Shown here: one piece after another, positions 46,742-61,017 of the stretch | Layout: each line of letters opens with the position of its first letter | Position numbering within the stretch: position 1 is the stretch's first letter | NCBI RefSeq assembly: GCF_036785885.1 | Contig: NC_092320.1 | Coordinates: 13,703,557-13,767,556 of the forward strand | DNA: 64,000 nucleotides | Source: Coffea arabica | Taxonomy: Eukaryota; Streptophyta; Magnoliopsida; Gentianales; Rubiaceae | Reading direction: 5' to 3' | Notes under the pieces: generated by a model | What the model saw: the letters and a program-made list of their open reading frames with translations, nothing else | Databases searched by the model: none | Told to the model about the DNA's origin: nothing | Made by a program: the position numbers and the translations under genes

Positions 46742-49700
46742 ATGGCTTCTACTAAGCTTATAGCCCCTCTTCACGTCTCCTTTTACAACCCCATTTCAAA
46801 ATTCTCTTGGTCCAACAGTAAAGACACTGTCTTTCCTTCAAAACCACTCACCATAGTTTCTGCCAATAAAGCAAAAAGGAGGGGAAAATTGAGGTACCCA
46901 TCTGAGAAAAAGAAGCTAAAACTCCAAAGACAATACGAAATCGATGAAAGAAACAAACTTGAAGGTGTTTGGAGGCTTTTCAAGCTTGAAGTCTCGGTTG
47001 ATAAAGACCCTGGAAAAGATTTTCTTGGTGTTTCGGATGCTTTGCTTGAAGAAATTGCTAAAGTTCTCAAATTTCCGGTATATGGTTTTTGGATTCTTTA
47101 ACCCTTTTGAAATTGAATCTGATTGTTTCCCTTTTCGTTCTTTTGTAGCATTTATGGTGCAAAGTTTTAACTCTCATTAGCTACTCAGTTTCTATTTTTT
47201 TTTAAGTGGTGTAAACTTTGACATATTATGCTTTTTAGTTTCAATTTTAGATTTTGCGTTCTGGATTTTTCTCATTGCTAAAATCTAAAAAATAAAATAA
47301 GAAATTATATTTTGGAATTCTATGCCTATAGTTTAAGCTGCTGTATACTTCTCGGAAATGTCCAAGTAGTGAGTGGTTTGAAGTTGTTTTCATGATTGCA
47401 GGTTGCTTCAATGTTGCCACCAGAGGCTTTCACAGTTCTTAGAAAGTCTTTTGATGCTCGAAAGGTTTGTACATTGCAGGCCTTATTTGTTCTCTTCCTT
47501 TTGTATTTGGAATATATTGGCTTATTTTGAAATGGAATTCCGTTGCTATAGAGATATGCATTGAGCTGCTTAGAATATAAGTTCATTGCTCTAAAAAGAC
47601 TGATTTCTCTTTTTGTATCAATATCTCAGTATTGCCAAGTCTTAACACCAATGCCTACATGCACCACACAACATAAAGAAGAACACTGTCTTTTCAATTG
47701 GTCTGTATTTATCATCGATGGTTTAGAAATTGGCCAACTATGACTTTTTGAGCTAGAGCTGCATGATGAACAGAATGGTCCTTCTTCTTGCGCTTTTATC
47801 TCTGCTTGTTGTTGGCAATCTCATTGTATTACACTCACAAAATTTTCTAATTTGTTCACAATTGTTTGCTGCATTTCACCTAATATATTTTCATTAATCA
47901 AATTTCAGAAGGAACCAAAGTTTGTGTACGCAGTGAATATGGATGTCTCCAAACTTCTGAGCTCAGAGCCTCGTACTTTAGACTTTATTTCTGATCTGGA
48001 GCCGAAGACTGGGCTTATAGAGCATCTGACTGATCAGAGAGATTCTGGAGATTTTGGTGATTTAATAAGCCTAGTTAAGAATTGCAAAAAGAATAATGAA
48101 ACAGAAGGTGTGGGGCCCAGAAATCATTATGGGGGATCACTAGTGTATCCCTATGCTCGAAAACCAAAAGTTGCAGTTGTTGGTAGTGGGCCTTCAGGCT
48201 TGTTTGCTTCTCTTGTACTTGCTGAATTTGGAGCAGATGTTTCATTGATAGAGAGAGGGCAACCAGTTGAAAGAAGGGGGCGTGACATTGGAGCTTTGGT
48301 AGTTCGACGAATGTTACAAGAGGATAGCAATTTTTGCTTTGGGGAGGTGATCTCCTAATCCACTTAGTACCTTCAAGATTTTTATTGTGTAATGACTGTT
48401 AATTTTGTCCTACCAACTTTCATTTTGATGAATATTGTTTGAACTTTTGTACAACCATCTGCACAGGAAAGTTCAAATTTCTGGTGATTTATTTCTTTGT
48501 GTCTTTGTTGTAAATTTATTTAGGACTTATGGGTCACAGGGTGGTGCAGGTACTTGGAGTGATGGAAAGCTAGTAACAAGAATTGGGAAAAATAGTTATA
48601 GTGTTACAACAGTAAGTGTCCTCCATCTGAGCATTACATGAGGTTGGTTAGTACAAAATGATACTTGATCCATTCATGTACTTAATAATCTGGCCTAATT
48701 CCAGGTTTTGAAGACATTGATTCACTTTGGAGCTCCAAAAAACATATTGGTTCATGGAAAACCTCATCTGGGAACTGACAGATTGGTTCCACTACTTCGC
48801 AATTTCCGACAATACCTACAAGAGTTGGGTGTATGTTGCATTTTAAACTTGTAGTTTTCAGAGAAATTTGCTGTTAATCTTTTCAATTTTTGTCACTCTA
48901 TTAATCTTGTCTCTTGAACATATCTATCTAGGTCATTGTTAAGTTTGGAACCAGGCTGGATGATCTGCTTGTGGAAGGTGCACATGTTGTGGGTATCAGT
49001 GTTTCTGATTCAATAGGCAACCTGGAGTCCACTAGCCTGAAGTTAGGATTCGATGCAGTAGTTATTGCTGTTGGGCATTCTGCACGTGATACCTATCAAA
49101 TGCTTCTTTCTCATAACGTGGACATGGTTCAAAAAGATTTTGCTGTGAGTTTTTCTTTATCTCAGCTTGCAGATAGAAATTTTCTTTTCTTCCTCCTGGT
49201 ACTATATTCTTGGGTATAGGATTTGAGTTTGCCTCCAAATTTTGCTGTCATAATATATACCTGCCTCATATTCCTGTATTCTATTTTATGCTCTAAAGTT
49301 TCCTCCACTTCCTGAGGGTTTTTTTTTTGGTTGGGGGGGGGGGGGGGGGTGTTGGGAGAACCTTGGCAAAGATGGGATGCAGGGAGTCAGGCAACAAGCT
49401 CTGAAGCTGTTGATGTGTGTGAGTTGCCAATGTTTCCATGCTCTTAAAAGGAGCTGACCATTTATTTATCTCTTCAGATATAGAAGACATTAATCAACAA
49501 TTTATTCGCCTCTTGAGTTTACGCAGATGATTATCACTCATACCGCTGATAAATTTAAATGGGATCTAGTCGTTTATCAAATAAAAAATGTTGCTCTTTG
49601 TTTTTATGCTCATATGTCTTCAACAGTTACCTGGGTTTACACAGAAAGAGTGACGCCCAAAAGAGTGTATTCAGACCTCCCAGTATAATATGCTTAAGGT

Positions 49701-52700
49701 GGTTGTGGTATTTGGTTGTTTTGTCTGCGGATATATTTTGTACGTGTCATATGTACGCTTACATGTGGATCTAAGGGAAGGAAATGTAACAGTGAGGATG
49801 TATAAACTCTACATTTAACCAGGATGATGAAATGTGGTTAACGGATAAGACGTTACCAACTGAGAAGGGGAGAAAATTATGAAGTCATCTAATTTATTAT
49901 GCCTAAGCTTCTAGACCATCATTGGCATTAAGTTTCTGTGATTGGGCCTTAGAGTACAGTAATATATGCTTTATAAAGCTTTAAAGGGCTTAGGATTGTT
50001 CTGCTGATATCAAATTCATATAGTATGTCACATGTTGGTATAAACAATTAGCATATTTAGATATAGGCCTTTCCTTCTGCAATGAGAGAATCATGAATTC
50101 TTCCTTCACCATCGTAACTTGTGTTAGGATTAGTTTTATGTAATCTTGGATGTATATGTCCTAGCAAATTGATCTTCTTTTTCTGTATCTACTCATGGTT
50201 ATCACAGGTAGGTTTGCGGGTTGAGCATCCTCAAGAATTAATAAACAGTATACAGGTGAGTAATATAGCTGTGTTTTTTGGACGTATAGCATCTTTGAGA
50301 CTACTAGTCTTTTGCTTGTGTAAATTATGATTTTAAGGGGTGATTTACGATTTTGAGTTTTAGGACTGACAAATTCAACCTGTTGGATCATTGGAGTGCA
50401 TGAGCTGTACTTCAAGATCCTCCTTTTGTTCAAGACTTTTGTGATGGTGTGACTTCATTAGATTCAAGTAGATATTGGATAACAATTTGGTGTGATAGGT
50501 GTCTTTATCAAGATGTTCTGGTTCACTTGGTCGTCTATAAGAGAGTTCCTCACCCGCTAAACAGTTCTGAAGCACACTGTACATTCCCAGTACTACACTA
50601 GAAAAAGCATGAAACATTAGATTGTTGGTTACTTAGAGTTCTGTGTCCCATGTAGATGCATTTTCCCATATCGGTTGTTTGGTGGTTCAGGAAAGATAAC
50701 TATATGAAAGAATCCATGTTTTGTTTAATATGTAGTTGGCACTTTGACTCCTGTTTTCATTGGCTAATGTTTTGCTGCTTTGACTTTGGGGATCCACTTA
50801 GCTTTTAGCTCTTCTTGTCAATTTTTCAATTTTTATATGCTATGCTACTATTTGCTTTTTACTCTGGTTTTCATTAAATATCATGTTGTACAAGGGTGCA
50901 GTACTCTGAATTGGCGAATGAAGTTCAGAGTGGAAAAGGCAAAGTACCAGTTGCAGATTACAAGGTTGCTGCATATGTGAGTGGAGAATATGAAGATGCA
51001 CCCTTAAGTTTAGGATCAACAAACCGTAGCTGCTACTCCTTCTGCATGTGTCCTGGAGGTCAGGTACGTATTCATTTTTCTTCTCTCTTATTGAATGAAG
51101 TGTCTGATGTAGTACTCTTGTTGCCCAGTCGAAGTCTTTGCAACTTTCGAAGTTTTCTTGAATAGTTGTGACTTTCTTTCTTCTCAAAGCACTGAATTCC
51201 ATCTTTTTGTCAATATATATGGGTTTTTTCCCTTTAATTTGTTCTTCCCGAAGACTCCTTTCACAATTAGTTTTTGCAAGAAAGGAAAGATGAAACTGAG
51301 ATTGATGGGTGCAGCATTTCTAGAAATCAGATTCAAGTTTATTATCTGGAAGTAGAGATGTGTTGTGCAATATTTGCTGCATAGTTTAAATATATGACAA
51401 AGAACTTTTTGTTTAGGGCCTAAACAGCACATAAAACTAATCACATTAGAAGATTCACTTGCAAGGTTTTTGCAGGTGGTCCTCACTAGTACTGATCCAT
51501 CAGAACTTTGTATCAATGGCATGTCTTTCTCTCGACGTTCATCTAGGTGGGCAAACGCTGCGCTTGTTGTCTCTGTATCATCAAAAGATTTTGATGCTCT
51601 AAATTTGCATGGACCACTTGCTGGTGTTGAATTTCAGGTGCCTGTATTCTTTCACCTTGTTTTGGCAAAACTTCTCTTCTAATGCATTTTTACATCATTG
51701 AATAAACGATGCTGCAAGTTTTTGTTGGATAAGCATTGATGAAATAAGGAAAGGTTATTATGTTGGACGGAAAAGCATTTCTGGGGTCTTGGTTTTCTTA
51801 TTCTTTTTGTGTAAAATTAGTGAATGTTAGGTCTTTGTGGCATCCTTTCCAATTTGTACTAAACCTTTTTCTTAGAATTGACAGTATAATTTCATGTTCC
51901 TTAAATTCCTTGTCACGTTGCATTTGATTTTGGATCGACTATCTTCTCTTTCTGTTCAGAGGGAATTTGAAAGAAAAGCAGCTATAATGGGAGGTGGAAA
52001 TTTTGTGGTGCCTGTTCAAACAGTTACCGATTTTCTAAATAGCAAGTTGCCAGGTAAATCTTCACTTTAGATCCTCGTTCTGAAAAGTTGTATGAAGATA
52101 TCATCACCTAGTTTTCATATTTCTCTCCTTCAATTGCAGTAAAATGCATACCATCATCAAGTTATCGTTTAGGAGTGAAAGCAACCAGTCTTCATGAACT
52201 ATATCCTCCACACATAACAGAGGCTTTGCGGCATTCAATTCTGATGTTTGAGAAAGAGGTTTTCTGCCATTCTAGTTTGCTCTTTTTACACCTTATCCTT
52301 TTCCTAATATTTCTTCTAGCCATGATGTTCTTCTCTCATACTGTTTAGATGTTTTAAACAATATCTCAATATAATTATTTCATAAACCCGAATTCGCAGC
52401 TACCAGGATTTATCTCCAACAGTGCGCTTCTCCATGGAGTGGAGGTACTAATTGATTTGCTTCGTTTAATATACTGTTAATTGAAACGTTCTCGCTAAAT
52501 CTAATGATTCAGAAACTGGAACCTTGACTTGAAAGCTAGACATCTGTCCATCGTCGTTGCATTGTTTTTTTTATGTTTTTCCTAGATGGTTTGGATTTTT
52601 GCCAGAATTGTGTATTTCTATTAATTTTTAAAATATTTTGAGTCGTACATTAAAGTTTATTGTATTGGCCCCAGACAAGAACCAGTTCTCCTGTCAGGAT

Positions 52701-52908
52701 ATTACGAAACTCTGATACTCACGAGAGTACATCGCTGAAGGGGCTATATCCTGTTGGTGAAGGAGCAGGTTATGCTGGTGGAATTGTTAGTGCAGCTGTG
52801 GATGGTGTGTATGCTGGTTTTTCATTAGCAAAAAGTTTAGGCCTTTACAGGGGAGGTATAGAAGATGTGCTGGGCAAGGATCAAAATGTTGGCTTCTTTA
52901 AATACTGA
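46742..52908 (+). CDS. PDE327: Plastid FAD-dependent oxidoreductase (At4g30720/PDE327 type)
   Basis: A complete gene of 13 exons: 46742-47077, 47402-47464, 47909-48346, 48540-48611, 48705-48830, 48932-49144, 50208-50255, 50902-51063, 51476-51637, 51960-52053, 52140-52258, 52400-52444 and 52675-52908. Every intron is GT-AG and every phase agrees, giving 703 aa, close to the Arabidopsis protein as I recall it. The N-terminus is a serine- and lysine-rich probable chloroplast transit peptide. Residues 219-247 form the FAD-binding Rossmann motif (VAVVGSGPSGLFASLVLAEF), followed by GGAGTWSDGKLVTRIG. The C-terminus has GLYPVGEGAGYAGGIVSAA, the usual second FAD contact. The reaction is unknown; loss in Arabidopsis is associated with pigment defects. 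The ATG context (ACAACCATGGCT) is good. Confidence 0.92.
49319..49351 (+). repeat. T run followed by poly-G tract in intron 6
   Basis: Ten or so T, then TTGGTT, then about 17 G, inside intron 6 of the FAD oxidoreductase gene. It is likely polymorphic and could form a G-rich structure. Confidence 0.85.
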
Positions 52909-53579
52909 GGCCATGTTTCTGTTGAGGAGTATCGAGCGATTAGTTTTGAGTACAAGGAGCTTATATACATTGTTGAGGACTAGAACAAACCACTTCAACA
53001 ATTTTGTAGACAGTCAACCTGCGAAAATGTGTACATGATACATATAAGCTACTTTTAACCCCCAGTTGTAATTGCTTTTTCATAATATAATTGCTTCTTC
53101 ATTCATTCTTAATTGTGTAATAATCGGTGGTAGATGATGGTCGGTGACCCAGATTATGGCGAATTTTTGCAGTTTTAGCTAGTTTTGTAGTTTTCCATGG
53201 TAATTACTTCGTTGTCATGTTGACTTATATTTGTCAAATTTTAGCTTTGTGTTAGGTTTTTTATGCATATTTTTAGTTATTTTTCTTAGCAAATGATTGG
53301 GTATGTCCGGATTGGATTTTCTATAGAGGTGTCTGTTATAAACTTTATTGGACGAGCGTCTTGAGGGTACTCAACAGATCACTCCATCCCTCTTTCCACC
53401 ATCCGCCACCCCACCCTGGAAAGCTCCCCGGCACCCTCCTCCTTCCCTACCACAACCATGCAGCCTCCCTCTCTTGCCCCCTCCACCCTAAGTTTTGAAG
53501 GTCCGACCTAATTCTTCTGGGCCGGTCTTGATGCAGAATTTTTAGTAGGTTGTTGGACAAAATATGATTCTACAAAAAT

Positions 53580-53580
<1 letters not shown>
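52909..53580. other. 3' flank of FAD oxidoreductase gene
   Basis: Likely 3' untranslated region to about 53120, then a C-rich stretch (53380-53500) without a supported frame. Confidence 0.4.

Positions 53581-53621
<41 letters not shown>
53581..53621. repeat. (AT)n microsatellite
   Basis: About 19 AT dinucleotides in a row. Confidence 0.9.
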
Positions 53622-53624
<3 letters not shown>

Positions 53625-56600
53625 AGGGTCTGGTCCATTACTGTGTAATTGCATCATACAGGGATATGTTTATTTGGGTAAGCTCCGTTCTCTTGGGCTA
53701 AAACAGTAGAATGAAAGCAAAGCATCCCAAGATTAAACCTAACACAGGCTGGCCGAAATACTAAATCAAAGTACGTGCTTGCTCCAGTCGAGTGTACTAG
53801 TTTCCTGCTGACACCCTTGGCATTTCTCCTCGCTTGCAGTCACCATCATTTTGCCTATCTCCCACAGCGAACGGCTAGATACACAATTCGAACCCTAAAA
53901 TTGACAGTAGAAAATATTTTAAGAGTTCTCTTCTAACCATTGGACGACCTCGAAGGTTACTTGCAATCACTACTTGACATGCAGAAGAGTAATATTAGTT
54001 TATGTAGCTACGAAAATTTTCAAATTTTCGAAGGAAGATTTCCGAAATTCTTATAGGCTACATTGTCTTGATAGTAAGCAGCAGTTGCTCAAGTTAAATC
54101 AATGTTCAGAATATGAAATACACGGTCGCAGTATTATAATTGCGTTTTCCCATCATCTCATAATTGTTATAAGATCATATGATCCTTTAATGTTACCTAA
54201 TGAGTACTTAATGGCTTCTCAAAATCTTGCAGTCATTATTAAGATTGTAACAACAAGAAGATTGAAAGATGATGTTACCTTGTATATATGGCTTTCAAGG
54301 TTTCACACACTACCAATGATAAGAAGATTTTTCTTAGTCAATGCATCCACGGCTTTTGACAAGGAAAAATCAAGGAATTAATTACAAAAAGTAATAGCCA
54401 AAATTTTACTTAGGAACAGCAACCACACAAAACCTTACAAAGTGCACAACTGAGATTTGAAATGCAACAAATCTGCACCCACAAAAGTATCTTGTTTCCA
54501 AGATTAACATTCTTCTTCCAAAGAATCTAAGCCCCACTTGATGAAGCAGGACAGAGTTTTATGACTACTCATTAGTTGCTTTATTCTGTAGTGAACATGT
54601 AGCAGGCATGGGGGTGATGCTGATAATGATATTGATTTATACTAATTGGTTTGGTCCCCATTGAGCATAACTATCAAGCACATGAGTGCCCATCATTTGC
54701 TTCTTTCTTTAGCTACCTACTGCAACATTTTTTATGCAAAGCAAAGTGTGGCTACAACATGCTTGCATGTATCATTTACTAAAACTAGTGATAGTATGAA
54801 ACTTTATCCGCTGTGTTTTCTTACACCAATTCTTTCTTTAATTATCCAGTGAGCTAAGGAAGTGAGGAAATCCATCTATACTTGTTTAGTCTTCATGTTT
54901 TTCATTTTTTTTTTGGGCTAAATGTGCAACTCATACAGAATTCAGCCCAAACATGTACTCTTGCTGTACTTTCATTGATGGTTTCTGCTCTTGAGTTTTT
55001 GGCTTTAGGTTTCTTTGTCAGTAAATTGGTATCGTATTTTAGCTGATGATTTATCCACATGATCATTTTTTATTTGGTTTCTTCCACAAACCAAAGCATT
55101 TAACTTCATAAATTTACCTAGCATCCTCTTACTCGGTCATCCTAGAAGTATTAGGAAAATGATAGTACAATTCTCCATGAGGATGGATTTCGGAAAACCC
55201 CCCCCCCCCCCCCCCCCCACGTTCTGTGAGTATTTGAACAGTTTATGATCATCAAGATCCTTTCCCATTAATTATTGTTGTGGAGAATACTTGATTCCTT
55301 TCTTTCCCTCAAACACTAAATCTCACGATAGTCCAAGTGGAATATGATTTGTTTTCATGCTTGTCCTTGCCAAGAGATAATTGTTGGGATTTGTTCACTT
55401 GGTGTTATTTCTTAAAGCAATTCACTTGAGCTCACAAAAAAAGTTTTCTATGCAGATGTTGAGATTTGAGAGACAATATATAGAAAGTTTCACCATAAGC
55501 AGTCGATATTATATATATATAATTTCTTTGAATCAATCAGTCTTCTTTTGGTTATGCAACTACAATTAATTTGTGGATGATGGATTGCTTGACTAGAAAT
55601 TCCAAGAAAACTCTTCTATATGTTATGTACTCTATAAACATGCTCATGTCATAAGTAGATAAGAAATACAGGCAACTTCTATAGTTTTGTGACTTGTAAT
55701 TGGTTTTGTTCAAGTGGTTAAAGTCGAGGTACACTATTTTGGTAGGTAGATTATCTAATAATCTTTTTTAACGAGTACTCAATGACAACAGATTTGTTGC
55801 GTTCACATTTATGATTCGGATTCCTCTTATATTTACCTACTCTCATAACCTAATTATTTTTATTTAAAAAAAAAATTCTAGTAGAGAAGAGTGAAACTTA
55901 AGAAGCCAGGAGGAAACAGAGAGATTTGAATCCAGAACCTTTAATTCCTAATATCATAATTTAATTATACTTTCATAAAAAAAAAATTAATCTTCAACCC
56001 CTCTAAACAGCCCCTGCAAACCCATCTTCCAAGTAATTTACATGACAATTCATACTGTCTGTCGAAAAGATAAGCCTACCGACACCCTAATTTCTATGCA
56101 AGTGTATAATTTACTTAGTTGAATTACTAAGCTGGAATTCTTATATAGTCAACTTCGCAATCAACAAGAGAGAAACAAACCACCTTTCAATTAAATTCAA
56201 AAACATGTAGGCTAAGCAAGTCCAGGAAAAGAAACATATCTAACTAGAAACATCCATACTCAAGAAGTAGACAAAGATACACTTGAGAAGATGTAGACAA
56301 CACTTGTAGGCCTAATGAGAATTGAGATCTAGAAACCTTGGGACAAAGTACCCGGGCCCTTGGAAATATTGAGATCCCTAGCAATAGATGCGTCTGCTTC
56401 ACCATCATTTTCACTCAAGCCACGAAAGCATCCCTAGCTATTTGGATTTATCTATATATGCAATGCAACTTAGAAGAATCAAAATGTAAATTGCCTATAT
56501 CATTCTTTATCATTCTGCCTCACCAAAAAGTTGGGAACCATTTCAACTGCAGTTAAAGATTTTTTTTTTTAAAAAAAACTCATATTTTTGAGTTGCATTG

Positions 56601-57795
56601 GGTCTTTTATTTGTACTTTTTTTGATGTTCATGTTTTAAAGTGACAATTATTTCATCGCCGTAGACACGTTGAATTTATATAAAGGGACAAGTATCACTT
56701 TAAAATACAATGTAACATGAGTGTAACATCAAATAGAGGATTCAAAGTCACTTTTGAGGTGAAATTCCATAAAGTAATGAAAAATAAGTCACCCGTATCT
56801 TAGGTATTTCAATTTTCGTGACCCTACAAGCCCAAAAATATATATTTGAAACATGAAACCCTCGTTAGTGATAGTCATTATTTGAATACTTATCGATTTA
56901 AACATTTTTTACGACGTATGTTTACCGATATTAATAACTTTAGAAAACATAATTGGTGGCTTTGGATTCTTTAATATACTTTTGGATTTTACATTTACAC
57001 TACACCATGTTTTAGGTAAATTTTCTTCATATCAGTTCTTTATACTTCATTTAAATAAAGGGACTATTGTGGACACTGCTAGGTTGGAAAACTACGTTTT
57101 GCAGCAGATGATGGTTATACCAAATATGACATATTAGTGCATTAATATTCTCCCTTTATTGGCCCTCCTCTGACATAAAAAAGACGCAAGAAAACTTTTT
57201 GATTCTGATCATTAACGTATTGAAATATTCAACAAAAAGGTGAAGTTGTAAACTGCCGCAACAAACTGTGGGTCTCAACACATAATGAGAAGAGCTTGAC
57301 GTTGGGTCTCCTTCAGCTATTGTATGGATGGAAAGAGCCTCAAAACCTAAAATGTTGTAATATATATATATATATGTATGTATGTATTGTATACACATTC
57401 ATTAATGTGGGACACTATTTTGTTTGACATAACATAGGAACTAAAAATCACAAGGCTTCGAACCAGCAGCACAAGTGGTAGTGGCATGGGCTGCCCCTCC
57501 ACCAAAAGAAGAAAAGAAAAACTAAAATTCATGGAAAGCACTAAGGCTACGTCTGAATGATAGTTGTGTGGTAAAGTGGAGTGCAAGAAAGGGAAGTGAA
57601 GGAAAAATTAAAATTAGTTTTTCATACAAGTTTATTTACCACTATCTAAATGAATTTAAAACAAAAAAAATTAAATATCGTTCAAAAAGTGTTAAAATCT
57701 AACTCAGTTGGATAAAGATATTAGCTATAGCTAACCGTGAAACTCTTGAATCGACTATCTAACTTTTTCCCTTTCACTCCCTTTACTAAGGCTTA
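53622..57795. other. Intergenic region
   Basis: No gene is supported. The longest frame (53974-54381 +, 135 codons, containing FSKEDFRNSYRLHCLDSK) has no recognisable domain and no splice or codon support. A poly-C tract of about 22 C lies near 55198-55219. An AT/ATGT microsatellite lies at 57360-57388. The stretch 57450-57510 contains, on the minus strand, CTGGTTCGAAGCC, a tRNA-type B box that may mark a SINE remnant. Confidence 0.4.
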
Positions 57796-58448
57796 GGTTC
57801 CGTTTGATAAAACTGAATATGAATTCTGAATTCTGAAATCTGAATACTGAAACAATTAATTTGTTCAATTTTAAGCACTGAAAAAAATATATGAATGTCT
57901 GAATTTTAATGTTAAATCTATTTATACTATTTGATAAATATTTATAACTGAATGCTTAATAAGTTTAATTTGACAAATTTGCCCTTATATCCTTTCATTC
58001 TAAAAAAGGAATAGAATCTATGATTTAATTAGTTTAAAATTGTTAGGTATGAAAATGACAATATTTATTTTTAAATCAAATTAATATAAAATGTGAAATA
58101 TATTATATGAGGAGTATGGAGAAGATGTGAAAGCCATTAGAAAGGGAGAAAAGAGAAACTAAAAATTGTTAGATAGAGAATATTATATTGTTTAATTAGA
58201 TAAGAATTTTGAACATAATTAACAAACAATGGTAGATTTGGTAGATAAGATAAGGTAACTGAAGTAATTCTATTGATTCTTATCAGAATTAAGCATTCAG
58301 TTAGGATTCTTGTGCTGAAAAAAATACACACAGGTTCAGCACTTCTTAACAAATTCAGCAAATAGATTTTCATTTATCAAACACTCAAAACATCTGAATG
58401 TCTGAAAAAATTCAGATTCAGCATTTTTTTATGTTATCAAACAGACCC
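57796..58448. mobile_element. Tourist-like (PIF/Harbinger) MITE, 653 bp
   Basis: The left end GGTTCCGTTTGATAA matches the complement of the right end, GGGTCTGTTTGATAA, and the inverted repeat continues through CTGAAT- and TCAGA-rich subterminal zones. The element is flanked by TTA on both sides (57793-57795 and 58449-58451). A 3-bp TTA duplication and a GGNNCTGTTTG terminus are the signature of Tourist-type elements mobilised by PIF/Harbinger transposase. It has no coding capacity. Confidence 0.82.
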
Positions 58449-58451
58449 TTA

Positions 58452-60540
58452 GACTCTCAATCGAACCAACAAGAAAAAAGAAATTGTTCAAAGGATCCAT
58501 TGCCAATTGAAAGATTTTGGAACAATCCTTCTCCTCTTCGGGGACTAAAATCCAGTTCTAACAATTAGGATTATTATCTGCTTAATCGGAAGTACGTCAT
58601 AAAATTAAAAAAAAAAAAAAAGTCCATTTTGAAGAGCATGAAATCCTCTGAAAATGAGTATTCCCAGAAGAAGTATCCAGACGATACTCCTCGAAAGCCA
58701 CTGACGACAGATATTATCAGGCTGAAATCGACTGCCTATATAGTACGTATTTATGAAATGATGACCAGGAAATTATCATCGTTTCTTGGCTGAATTTTAC
58801 TACATTAATCATGGAAAAAAAAGGTACTTAGCTCTTACTAAGAGTAATTAAACATATTATCAAAATTAAAAATGCATAGACGTCAGGTTTTATATTATTT
58901 TATCAGCCAACTGTGTTCCTATTTATTGTTTTAAACTAATTTAATAAAAGTGCTATGATCATGAAGAATCAACCACTCTACTTGAGTACTAGTGGCAAAA
59001 ATATTCTCCATGAGCAATGTTTGTGAAATTATTGATTGTATTCACGGAAAAAGTTTGAGACATAATCATGTGTTAAGCCATAAAATGCGACAAGAGGAAC
59101 ATAATAATTAATTCTTCTTATAGGAATAAAGTATAAAGGAAAAGATGAAGGACATGATCAAGGGGACTGTACCAAATTGATTACACATGATCACCATTTT
59201 TTTGGCTAAGAAGTTCAAGCACATGACTTTATCCATGGCTTTTGCATTCTTAATTAGCTTAATATAATACCCCATCTGCCATTTTACGATTACAAAAAAT
59301 TCCGTTTAGGTTTTCTTTCTTTTTCTTCTTTGTTGTGCACTGGTGTTGGCGGTGGGGGGAGGAAAATGGCGGTTCGTAAATTACTGTTGATAATCCTCCA
59401 ATTGTATGTTAGTCAATAAAATGCACATAAGGGCTGGATTTGCTTCGACTAAATAATTAAAATTTCAATCTTTACATAATAAAAGTTGTTTCAAAGTGCT
59501 TTTTCAATTTTCTTTTGTCTCGTTTATGTATACCTTTTGACATCATTAAAATAAAAATAGAAACAGAAACAGGATACAGCGATGAAATGGAACAAGAACA
59601 TCCGGACACTCTGAGGGAGGATTGAGTTGAATGATAAGGAGGGAGAGATTTCTGAATTCAAAACCTTTCACTTGTTAAAAAAAAAAATGTCTAGATACCA
59701 CAATTATATGTTCCATCATCAAGATTTACAACTTTTTTTTCTGAAATACCTTTTGTTCTTAGCTTGATTTCGCTCAAAAGAAACACAATGATTTTGATGT
59801 AGATGCTTCAGTTTCCTAACAACCCTAGAGTTGTTAAACTCAGAATAGTCCTTATTTTGAATGGTTTTAGTTTAGTTCTGCAAAGACTGCACCACAGTAC
59901 TAAATAAACCAGATGTAACCTTAAATGAGCCAAAAAAGAAGTCCCACATTTCTACCAGAGGTCAACAGCTATTAAAGTCTGTAAGCCAAAAGGACACCTG
60001 CATGGACTTTTCTTTTTCTTTTTATTTTTAAAATTAAAACCGCGATAGTGCACAGATTAGGTTTTTACTCTCGTAAACAATACAACATGGGAGACACAGA
60101 GTTGACCAAGTCTATTGCCCACGTTTCTGCACAGTTTCTCTGGAATCTGCTACAGCGTATCACTACAAAACTCCAAGTTCTTCTTGAATATTGACCTTAA
60201 TTGCACGAATTATTGCGTCGACATGGTATAACTTTTTGTTACCCAGATTTGTCGTCATTCTATACAAGGCTTTCAAGATTAAACGGATTTAGTTATCAGG
60301 AGAAAAGTAGTTAAGGCAGGCTTGGCTGGCCATTATTGACTAACGTATGTAATCTGTAGTTGGATGCAAGAAAATTTTTTTTTTTTTTGCGTGGAAAAAG
60401 TCTGGTGTTACATAAATAAAGATGAACAGTACATGATGATATAAAGTCGAAAAGGACAACTCTTCATGCGTCTAGTGGTGACTTCGATTGGATACAATCA
60501 AAATTACTCAAGTGGTAATTAAAATCAAATTTGCTGAATA
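58452..60540. other. Intergenic region
   Basis: AT-rich sequence with no supported gene. Several A or T runs occur, for instance near 58606 and 60376. Confidence 0.4.
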
Positions 60541-60555
60541 ATTCACCCATGAAAA

Positions 60556-60722
60556 GCGATTTTAAAAATATGATATCTCTGAGCGAGCATAGACACAAAT
60601 ATAAAAATTTCTAAAAATTATATCATGATATGGATTATTAAAAGTAATTTTAAAAGCATGATACCTCTAGGCTTAGATATAAATATAAAAATTTTTTAAA
60701 ATCATATAATAAAGTGGGCTAT
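60556..60722 (+). repeat. Two-unit tandem repeat of about 82 bp
   Basis: Unit 1 (about 60556-60638) and unit 2 (about 60641-60722) share TTTTAAAA, ATGATA(T/C)CTCT, TAGA-ACAAATATAAAAATTT and AAAATTATAT/AAAATCATAT in the same order. Divergence is moderate. Confidence 0.6.
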
Positions 60723-60779
60723 CTTTTTTTTGGTAAATTGGAACATACCCCGAGTTAAATTCTTTAGACTCGAACCGAC

Positions 60780-61015
60780 ACACCAAACCGAAGGCAACGT
60801 CACAGCCCCACGCAATGTTTACTTGGACAAGTCACAAGGTGCTTCGAAGAGCAGTTTCGATTTCGAACCTTTGTGTCCCAAAGGGTCGCTGTTATCATTG
60901 GACCAACCTCGTGGGGGCGCATTCCTCACCGACGCCGGCGTCACACGAGGTCGACGAGTCCAAGGGGACGTGACGTCTCGAGACGACAACGACAGTCATA
61001 AGCAGGCTATCTTTT
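60780..61015 (+). other. GC-rich island of unknown origin
   Basis: This stretch is much richer in G and C, with many CpG, than all surrounding DNA (for example CCGACGCCGGCGTCACACGA). It lies in a 95-codon open frame (60730-61017) that resembles no family I know. It could be a piece of a larger transposon or captured sequence. Confidence 0.4.
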
Positions 61016-61017
61016 AG

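Noticed and set aside
53974-54381. 135-codon plus-strand open frame
   Set aside because: No recognisable domain, no splice partners and no leader. In 11 kb of AT-rich DNA one frame of this size is not compelling.
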